Assembly (NCBI GenBank): GCA_903906325.1
Contig: CAIVJV010000317.1
Location: 1 to 11,200, forward strand
Source: an uncultured Gemmatimonadota bacterium
Lineage (GTDB): Bacteria > Gemmatimonadota > Gemmatimonadetes > Gemmatimonadales > Gemmatimonadaceae
Reading direction: 5' to 3'
DNA length: 11,200 nucleotides
The notes under the pieces are model-generated. The model was not told the DNA's origin and did not search any database. It saw only the letters and a program-made list of their open reading frames with translations. Positions within the stretch are counted from its first letter, which is position 1. Every line of letters starts with the position of its first letter. The position numbers and the translations under genes are program-made. Below are positions 1 through 5,481 of this stretch, in pieces.

Positions 1-2009
1 AGCAGGTCACGTGAGCTGAGGGTCGCACCGATCGTGGGGCTCACCGGCGGGAGCGCGAAGGTGAAGCCGGTGGGATAGAGTAGATGTCGCCATGGGTGGT
101 AGGGGCGACTGACGACCGTGGTGTCGGGGACCACCGGCTGGGCGAGGGGCTGCGCATCCACCTGCGCCACGAGGGCACGGAGCGGCGGGGGATCGTCCGA
201 GGCCAATGTGATCTCGGGCCAGCGCTCGGGGTCGATCGGCATCGTCGCCACCCGACGCCCCGTGGCGGTGTGATCGAGGAAGGCGAGCCGCGTCCCATCG
301 GGCGACGGCATCGGGTCGATCGCCCCGACCGGCCGCACGGTGACCTGATGCCACCGTCCCGTCGCGGCACGCCACGCGACGACCTGATCGCGCCCCTCGA
401 TCGGCGCATAAGCGAAGACCAGGGCGCTGTCCCCGACCGGCGCGGCGATCGGGAGCGACGACCAGGGGGAAAGCCCCTCGCAGATGGACATCGCCAGATC
501 ACATCGCTCGACGCGGCGCCCGACCCCACGTCGCGTCCGTGTGAAGAGCAGGCCCGTCCCCTCGCGGGTGAAGCGTGGCGTCACGATCAGGTCCCCGTCG
601 GGGACGCGATGGCGCTGGCGTACGATCCCCTCGCGATCGAGCAGGAGTACCGCCGTCCCCCCATCACCCTGCTGCTCCACCGTCACCAGCCGCGTGGCAT
701 CGGGCGAAAGCCCCACACTCATCCAGCGCGTGGTGTCCCCGAGCTGCCGGACGGCCCCCGTCGCGAGATCCCGCGTCATGATCACGTTGAAGGTGCGCAG
801 CGCATAGCGCGGGTCGAACCGTTCCTCGATCCAGGCGGCCGTGCCTCCCTGGACCGACAGCGGCGCCGGCATCGGCGGTCCGAGGTACTGGAGCCGCTCG
901 ACCTGCCCATGCCCATGCCGGACCAGTTGCGGGAACTGGTCGAGGCCGACCCGCTGACTGATGAGCCGCGCGTCATCTTCCCACCCCGGCGCCGCATCAT
1001 CGGTCCAGAGCGTCGGCAGCGGTCCGACCACCGCACTCGGAGTGAGCACCAGTCGGCCGGCTCCGGCACGGACCGAGTCCCGCAACGCGCGCAAGGTCCC
1101 GTCATGCAACGAGGCGGCGCTGACCCCTGTCGTCCGGCGCAATCCACCCCCGAGCGCCAACGGGAGGAACGAGCGGCGCGATGATCGCGCCACCGCGCGA
1201 TCCCACACCTCCGCGCCGAACCGCGCGCGTCCCGAGGCGATCAGGTGATAGCCGTGCACATAGGCGTTGGGCCATCGATCCCGCAGGGACCCGACCATCG
1301 TCGTCTGATAACTCGGCGGATCGCGCACGAGCAGCTGCGCCCGCAGATCCGCATCGAAGAGCGGGAGACGCCCGCGCCCCGAGGCCGTGAGGATGGTTTC
1401 CGTGAGCGTCGCATCCCCTTCCCAGTACCACGAGGGGAGGCTCCAGAATCCCAGCGTCTGCCAGGCCACCTCCCCGAACAGCGAGGTCATCACCCCGGTG
1501 AAGCCACGGCGCGCCGCCGAGAGCTGGCGCACATGCCGATACTCGTGCACGGCGAGGAGCTCGAGCCAGTCGTTCGCACCGAGCAGGCCGTCGAACTGTG
1601 GCGCCTGCGGGAAGAGTTCGGATCGGCGGGGGGCGAGCGCCACGAACCCATTCGCATTCGCGTACTGGGCCCGCAGGACCACATCGATCCTCGGCGCTCG
1701 AGCCTGGAGCGTGATCGAATCCGCTCCGGCCACGCGATCGATCGTCGCGCTGAGCCGACGCGCCTCGCGCACCATCCCGTCCGGGAAGATCACCCGGGCA
1801 TGGCGACCCTCGAGCACCTGCCAGCGGACCGATGGCGGATCCTGCTGCGGTCCAAGGGGCGTGGCGACCTGGGCGTCGAGCCCCGAGGCGCCAGGCACAT
1901 GCCCGAGCACGGCGCAGAGGAGGACGAGACCGATGCTGCCTTGGAACGTCCCGCCCGACCTACGGCGGACCCGTGAGCACGCGCTCCGACGATCCGCGAA
2001 GCCCGTCAC
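1..2009 (-). CDS. Secreted HExxH metallopeptidase with TolB-like propeller and probable C-terminal outer-membrane barrel (3' end outside window)
   Basis: The frame is open from a GTG at 2009 to the left edge, so 669 codons are seen and the stop is not. The N-terminus has an Arg-rich n-region, a hydrophobic stretch (about residues 25-36) and a small-residue cleavage region, a plausible Sec signal peptide. Zinc-site candidates are HEYRH at 155-159 and a downstream WYWEGDA (Glu197), the gluzincin-like layout of the peptidase MA superfamily. From about 425 to 630, segments of the type 'SPDATRLV' and 'SPDGTRLAFLD' are PD40/TolB-like propeller blades. The last residues (YHPWRHLLYP, then GATLSSRDL) look like the entry to an outer-membrane barrel; this is inference. 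The GTG lies 2 nt after the paaD stop, so the gene is probably co-transcribed and translationally coupled to the paa operon, although no role in phenylacetate catabolism is evident. Substrate unknown. Confidence 0.85.
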   Translation of the reverse strand, partial: MTGFADRRSACSRVRRRSGGTFQGSIGLVLLCAVLGHVPGASGLDAQVATPLGPQQDPPSVRWQVLEGRHARVIFPDGMVREARRLSATIDRVAGADSITLQARAPRIDVVLRAQYANANGFVALAPRRSELFPQAPQFDGLLGANDWLELLAVHEYRHVRQLSAARRGFTGVMTSLFGEVAWQTLGFWSLPSWYWEGDATLTETILTASGRGRLPLFDADLRAQLLVRDPPSYQTTMVGSLRDRWPNAYVHGYHLIASGRARFGAEVWDRAVARSSRRSFLPLALGGGLRRTTGVSAASLHDGTLRALRDSVRAGAGRLVLTPSAVVGPLPTLWTDDAAPGWEDDARLISQRVGLDQFPQLVRHGHGQVERLQYLGPPMPAPLSVQGGTAAWIEERFDPRYALRTFNVIMTRDLATGAVRQLGDTTRWMSVGLSPDATRLVTVEQQGDGGTAVLLLDREGIVRQRHRVPDGDLIVTPRFTREGTGLLFTRTRRGVGRRVERCDLAMSICEGLSPWSSLPIAAPVGDSALVFAYAPIEGRDQVVAWRAATGRWHQVTVRPVGAIDPMPSPDGTRLAFLDHTATGRRVATMPIDPERWPEITLASDDPPPLRALVAQVDAQPLAQPVVPDTTVVSRPYHPWRHLLYPTGFTFALPPVSPTIGATLSSRDL

Positions 2010-2011
2010 GG

Positions 2012-2500
2012 TCAGATCGCCTTGAACTCGTCGAAGGGCTGTCGACAGCTCCCACAGACGTGGATCGCCTTACACGCCGTGCTCCCGAACTCGCTCTGCA
2101 GCGTCGTCTGGGTGGAGCCGCACCAGGGACAGGCCACCGGGGGCCGCGCACGGACCAGCGAGACGAGTCCGCCCCGATCCGCCGGACCCGGCGGCGCGAT
2201 CCCATAGGCGCGGAGCTTCTCGCGCGCGGACGCCGGGATCCAGTCGGTGGTCCACGCCGGCGAGAGCACCGTGCGCACCGTGACCGTGGACGCCCCCGCC
2301 GCCTCGAGCGCGTGTCTCACATCCTTCTCGATCTCGAACATCGCGGGACAGCCGGAGTAGGTCGGGGTGATCACGACCTCCACGGCGCCCTCGGCATCGA
2401 CCATCACCTCGCGCACGATCCCGAGCTCGACCACGCTGATGACAGGGACCTCGGGATCAGGGACGGTCCCGAGGACCTCCCACGCGCGGGCGGTGTTCAC
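2012..2500 (-). CDS. paaD: PaaD, phenylacetyl-CoA epoxidase maturation protein (DUF59 plus zinc ribbon)
   Basis: The product is 162 aa from a GTG start 1 nt after the paaC stop. The N-terminal MIP18/DUF59-type domain shows DPEVPVISVVELGIV at about 15-29 and TPTYSGCPAM at 46-54, the family signature with its conserved Cys51. The C-terminus adds a zinc-ribbon-like pair, CPWC (124-127) and CGSC (149-152). This two-part architecture separates PaaD (also called PaaJ) from SufT and other DUF59 proteins. PaaD is needed for assembly or maturation of the PaaABC(E) multicomponent epoxidase. The same frame stays open upstream to 3061 inside paaC, but those residues are low-complexity Arg/Ser and are not part of the protein. 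The stop TGA is followed after 2 nt by the next gene's GTG, which suggests coupling. Confidence 0.95.
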   Translation of the reverse strand: MNTARAWEVLGTVPDPEVPVISVVELGIVREVMVDAEGAVEVVITPTYSGCPAMFEIEKDVRHALEAAGASTVTVRTVLSPAWTTDWIPASAREKLRAYGIAPPGPADRGGLVSLVRARPPVACPWCGSTQTTLQSEFGSTACKAIHVCGSCRQPFDEFKAI

Positions 2501-2501
2501 C

Positions 2502-3353
2502 CTACCACCGGGCGCCGGGATGCGCCCGCGCCACACTCTGCATCGTCGCGAGCAGATGCCCGAGATGCTCGGTGTGGCGCCCGGTCCGGCCGCCGCGCTG
2601 CATCGGCCCGTCCGCGGGCCGCACCAACGTCGCACGGGCGAGCACCTCATCCACCAGCTGATCCCAGCGCGCCTTGAGCGCCCGATGATCGACGGCGATC
2701 CCCTGCGCCGCGACCGCCTGGTCGATCGCATCGGCCTCGAAGAGCTCCCCGGTGTAGCGCCAGAGCCGGTCGAGCGACCCCTGCACCCGCGCCTGACTCT
2801 CCGCCGTCCCATCACCGAGGCGCACGACCCACTCGCTCGAGTGGCGCAGATGGTAGCGATCCTCTTTGATCGCCTTGGCGGCGATCGCCGCGAGGCCCTC
2901 GTGCGGCGCACCCAGGAGCGCTTCCCAGAGCAGCACGCTGTACGCATCGAAGAGGAACTGCCGCACGATCGTGTCGCCGAAGTCCCCGCGCGGCTGCTCC
3001 ACGAGCAGGCTGTTGCGGAACTGCACCCCATCTCGGAAGTACGCGAGCGCGTCCTCGTCACGGCCAGCGCCCTCCACCGCCCCCGCGAGTCGCAGGAGCG
3101 AGGCCGCCTGCCCGATCAGGTCGAGGGCGAAGTTCGCGAGCGCGATGTCCTCCTCGAGGATCGGCCCATGGCCGCACCACTCCGAGAGGCGATGCCCGAG
3201 GATCAGCCGATCGTCACCGAGCCGCAGGAGATACTCGACGAGTGGCGGTCCGAGCCGCGGGCCTCGGGACGGCCCCGCGACCGGGCGATCCCCCGCCTGC
3301 GCCGCCCCCGCCGCGATGCCGACGTCCTCGGCGTCATGCCCCTGCGCCCCCAT
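2502..3353 (-). CDS. paaC: PaaC, structural subunit of phenylacetyl-CoA 1,2-epoxidase
   Basis: The product is 283 aa and ferritin-like. Recognisable blocks are RLGDDRLILGHRLSEWCGHGP (about 44-64), LEEDIALANFALDLIGQA (66-83), YFRDGVQFRNSLLVEQPRGDF (about 105-125), KEDRYHLRHSSEW (163-175) and RLGDGTAESQAR (178-189). PaaC pairs with catalytic PaaA to form the oxygenase core that epoxidises the ring of phenylacetyl-CoA in the cytoplasm. The ATG shares its A with the paaB stop (TGATG), which supports this start although it gives about 35 more N-terminal residues (Ala/Gly-rich) than the E. coli protein of roughly 248 aa. A shorter protein beginning near PLVEYLLRL cannot be excluded. It sits third in a tight paaABCD operon, with paaD starting 1 nt after its TAG stop. 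Confidence 0.95.
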   Translation of the reverse strand: MGAQGHDAEDVGIAAGAAQAGDRPVAGPSRGPRLGPPLVEYLLRLGDDRLILGHRLSEWCGHGPILEEDIALANFALDLIGQAASLLRLAGAVEGAGRDEDALAYFRDGVQFRNSLLVEQPRGDFGDTIVRQFLFDAYSVLLWEALLGAPHEGLAAIAAKAIKEDRYHLRHSSEWVVRLGDGTAESQARVQGSLDRLWRYTGELFEADAIDQAVAAQGIAVDHRALKARWDQLVDEVLARATLVRPADGPMQRGGRTGRHTEHLGHLLATMQSVARAHPGARW

Positions 3354-3658
3354 CAGAAGACGCGGACGCCGCGCGGGGCCTTATAGAACTGCGGGTGCCG
3401 ATACGCCTTGTCGTTCCCAGGATCGAAGAACGGCCCCGCATCACTCGGCGCCGACGCGGTGATCGCGGCCGATGGGACGACCCAGAGATGCACCGCCTCG
3501 CCGCGACGCGTGTAGACATCGCGTGCGTTCTGGAGCGCATGCTCCGCATCGGCGGCGTGCAAGCTGCCCGCATGCTCGAACGGCTCGCCGTCGGTCCCTT
3601 GGGTGAAGACCTCCCATAAGGGCCAGTGACTGTCCGGCATGCCGGGGGACTCCGCCAT
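3353..3658 (-). CDS. paaB: PaaB, small subunit of phenylacetyl-CoA 1,2-epoxidase
   Basis: The product is 101 aa, close to the usual 90-100 aa of PaaB. The family core is visible: WPLWEVFTQ near the N-terminus, HAGSLHAADAEHALQNARDVYTRR in the middle and a C-terminal block with DPGNDKAYRHPQFYK. PaaB bridges PaaAC heterodimers in the epoxidase complex. The chosen ATG at 3658 overlaps the paaA stop (TGATG), with a GAGG about 8-11 nt upstream. The frame remains open to an ATG at 3772, but the extra residues are Gly/Cys/Arg low complexity inside paaA. Its own stop overlaps the paaC ATG in the same TGATG arrangement, so paaA, paaB and paaC are likely translationally coupled at fixed stoichiometry. 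Confidence 0.95.
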   Translation of the reverse strand: MAESPGMPDSHWPLWEVFTQGTDGEPFEHAGSLHAADAEHALQNARDVYTRRGEAVHLWVVPSAAITASAPSDAGPFFDPGNDKAYRHPQFYKAPRGVRVF

Positions 3659-4626
3659 CACGCCGCCTCGGTGCGCCGCGCCCGCTTCTCCGCATGGGCC
3701 GTCGCCGCCGCACGCACCCACGCGCCGTCCGCATGGGCCGTGCGGCGGGCCTCGAGCCGCTCGCGGTTGCACGGCCCGTGGCCGGCGATCACCTGCTGGA
3801 ACTCCGACCAGTCGATCTCACCGAAGACCCAGTTCTTGGTCTCCGGGTCGAACCGCAGGTCCGGATCCGGCACCGTGATCCCCAGCGCCTGCGCCTGCGG
3901 CACGGTGAGATTCACGAAGCGCTGGCGCAACTCGTCGTTCGTCTTCCGCTTCACCTTCCAGCGAAGGAGTTCCCCGGAGTTCGGCGAGTTCGTGTCCGAC
4001 GGCCCGAACATCATGAGCGAGGGCCACCAGAAGCGGTCCACGGCATCCTGCAGCATCGCGCGCTGCGCCGGCGTGCCATTGGCGAGCACGGTGCAGATCT
4101 CGTAGCCCTGCCGCTTGTGGAAGTTCTCCTCCTTGCAGATCCGCACCATCGCGCGGGCATAGGGCCCGTACGAGGTCTTGGCGAGCACCGTCTGATTCAC
4201 TATCGCGGCGCCATCGACGAGCCACCCGATCACCCCCATATCGGCCCACGAGAGGGTCGGGTAGTTGAAGATGCTCGAGTATTTGGCGGTGCCGTCAAGG
4301 AGCTGGTTGAACAGGTCGAAGCGGTCGACGCCGAGGGTCTCGGTCCCGCAATAGATGTAGAGGCCATGCCCCGCCTCGTCCTGCACCTTGGCGATCAGCG
4401 ACTGCTTGCGGCGGAGCGAGGGGGCGCGGGTGATCCAGTTGCCCTCCGGGAGCATCCCCACGATCTCGGAGTGCGCATGCTGGGACATCATGCGCGTGAG
4501 TTGCGACCGGTACCGGGCGGGCATCCAATCCTTCGGCTCGATGCTCTCCCCGGCCGCGATGCGGGCCTCGAAGGCGGCGACCTGAGCCGGGTCGTCCGCG
4601 GGGAGCTGGCGGATGGGAGGGGTCAT
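3658..4626 (-). CDS. paaA: PaaA, catalytic subunit of phenylacetyl-CoA 1,2-epoxidase
   Basis: The product is 322 aa (E. coli PaaA is about 309). It is a ferritin-like di-iron oxygenase. Candidate iron ligands are Glu54 (SEIVGMLPEGNW), Glu84/His87 in the ExxH of QDEAGHGLY, and Glu167/His170 in the ExxH of CKEENFHKRQGYE. The conserved GTETLG, WWPSLMMFGPSD and CNRERL blocks are also present. The reaction is oxygen-dependent 1,2-epoxidation of the ring of phenylacetyl-CoA, the first ring-activation step of aerobic phenylacetate degradation. The start at 4626 (MTPPIRQLPADD) is preferred over an upstream in-frame ATG at 4791, which would overlap the divergent gene and add low-complexity sequence. 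A TATAGT box lies 9 nt before the ATG with no Shine-Dalgarno, so the mRNA may be leaderless. First gene of the operon. Confidence 0.97.
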   Translation of the reverse strand: MTPPIRQLPADDPAQVAAFEARIAAGESIEPKDWMPARYRSQLTRMMSQHAHSEIVGMLPEGNWITRAPSLRRKQSLIAKVQDEAGHGLYIYCGTETLGVDRFDLFNQLLDGTAKYSSIFNYPTLSWADMGVIGWLVDGAAIVNQTVLAKTSYGPYARAMVRICKEENFHKRQGYEICTVLANGTPAQRAMLQDAVDRFWWPSLMMFGPSDTNSPNSGELLRWKVKRKTNDELRQRFVNLTVPQAQALGITVPDPDLRFDPETKNWVFGEIDWSEFQQVIAGHGPCNRERLEARRTAHADGAWVRAAATAHAEKRARRTEAA

Positions 4627-4716
4627 AGGTGGTAAACTATAGACGGCGTCTGCGGGCGGGGTAGCCGTCCGCGGGCGCCGAGCCTGCCGCCCCACCCTCC
4701 CTGACTCTTTCGCCTC
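4627..4716. promoter_or_regulatory. Divergent promoter region between paaA and the hydratase-lipoprotein gene
   Basis: This 90-bp gap separates the divergent starts. CTATAG (4637-4642) is palindromic and gives TATAGT on the minus strand (4641-4636, toward paaA) and TATAGA on the plus strand (4638-4643). No good -35 is seen at 17 bp for either. Next to it is an inverted repeat AGACG-G-CGTCT (4641-4651), a candidate operator overlapping the plus -10. Further down, 4652-4659 can pair with 4665-4672 (8 bp with one G-U, loop GGTAG), which would form a hairpin in the plus-strand leader. Promoter calls are pattern-based inference. Confidence 0.5.
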
Positions 4717-5481
4717 ATGTCCGATCCCCTCTCCGCCGGTACCGTCCACACCCGCACCGCTGACGGGATCGCCACCGTCGAGTTCTCGCACCCCAAGGGC
4801 AACTCCCTGCCAGCGGCCCTCCTCGTCGAGCTCGCCCAGGCGATTCGTGCCGCCGGAGCCGATCCTGCCGCGCGGGTGATCGTCCTCCGCAGCACCGGGA
4901 CCTCCACCTTCTGTGCCGGCGCCTCCTTCGACGAATTCCTAGCGGTGTCCACCCCGGCGGAGGGGCAGCGCTTCTTCTCCGGCTTCTCGCAGGTGATCCG
5001 CGCGATGGTCGAGGCCCCGAAGTTCGTGCTCACGCGCGTCCAGGGGCAGGCCGCCGGCGGCGCCCTCGGCCTCATCGCCGCCAGCGATTACTCGATCGCC
5101 GTACGCACCGCGCGCGCCAAGCTGAGCGAACTCCAGGTCGGGATCGGCCCCTTCGTCGTCGGCGTCGTGCTTGAGCGGAAACTCGGGCTCGCCCGCTTCA
5201 TGAACCTCGGGGTCCACGCGGACTGGCACGACGCCGAATGGTGCGAGCGGCATGGGCTATATTCGATGCTCGTCGAGGACGAGGCCGCACTCGATGCCGC
5301 GGTGATGGCCCACGCCACGCGGCTCGCGGCGGCGAATCCCGAGGCGATGCGCGAGATGAAGCGGATCTTCTGGCATGGAACCGACACCTGGGAGGGACAG
5401 ATGAGTGACCGTGCCGCGATGAGCGGGCGGATGGTGCTGTCGGAATTCACGAAGGCGGCGCTGCAGCAGTTCCGGGCGAAG
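4717..5481 (+). other. Crotonase-family (enoyl-CoA hydratase/isomerase) module of the fused frame
   Basis: This segment covers residues 1-255, which match the usual 255-260 aa of a stand-alone crotonase; the last residues are where the family normally stops. Of the two glutamates used by classical hydratases, the second is present (Glu138), while the first position (GGGCE-type motif) reads GGALG. That favours an isomerase or a specialised PaaF/PaaG-like enzyme over a textbook hydratase. Divergent placement next to paaA supports a role downstream of the PaaABC epoxidase. The substrate cannot be assigned from sequence alone. Confidence 0.75.

Noticed and set aside
70..87. GGATAGAGTAGATG on the plus strand resembling a leaderless promoter
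   Set aside because: It lies inside the minus-strand gene, and the frame it would start has no recognisable protein.
84..1184. Long plus-strand open frame (366 codons) opposite the left-edge gene
   Set aside because: The product is Arg/Pro/His low complexity with no domain. The minus strand is open through 1-2009 and shows a signal peptide, HExxH and propeller blades, so the plus frame is a GC-rich shadow.
2501..3061. N-terminal extension of paaD through paaC
   Set aside because: The upstream residues are Arg/Ser shadow sequence of paaC. The GTG 1 nt after the paaC stop gives a normal PaaD.
2367..3386. Plus-strand open frame of 339 codons opposite paaC and paaD
   Set aside because: It lies antisense to unmistakable paaC and paaD, and its composition is typical of a reverse-frame shadow.
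3659..3772. N-terminal extension of paaB to 3772
   Set aside because: The 38 extra residues are Gly/Cys/Arg low complexity inside paaA, while the TGATG-coupled ATG gives the normal PaaB length.
3694..4635. Plus-strand open frame of 313 codons opposite paaA
   Set aside because: Antisense to paaA. It has His/Arg/Pro-rich sequence without family motifs, and stays open only because of third-position GC bias.
4627..4791. N-terminal extension of paaA to an ATG at 4791
   Set aside because: It would overlap the divergent gene's coding start and adds residues absent from PaaA proteins. The ATG at 4626 follows a TATAGT box.
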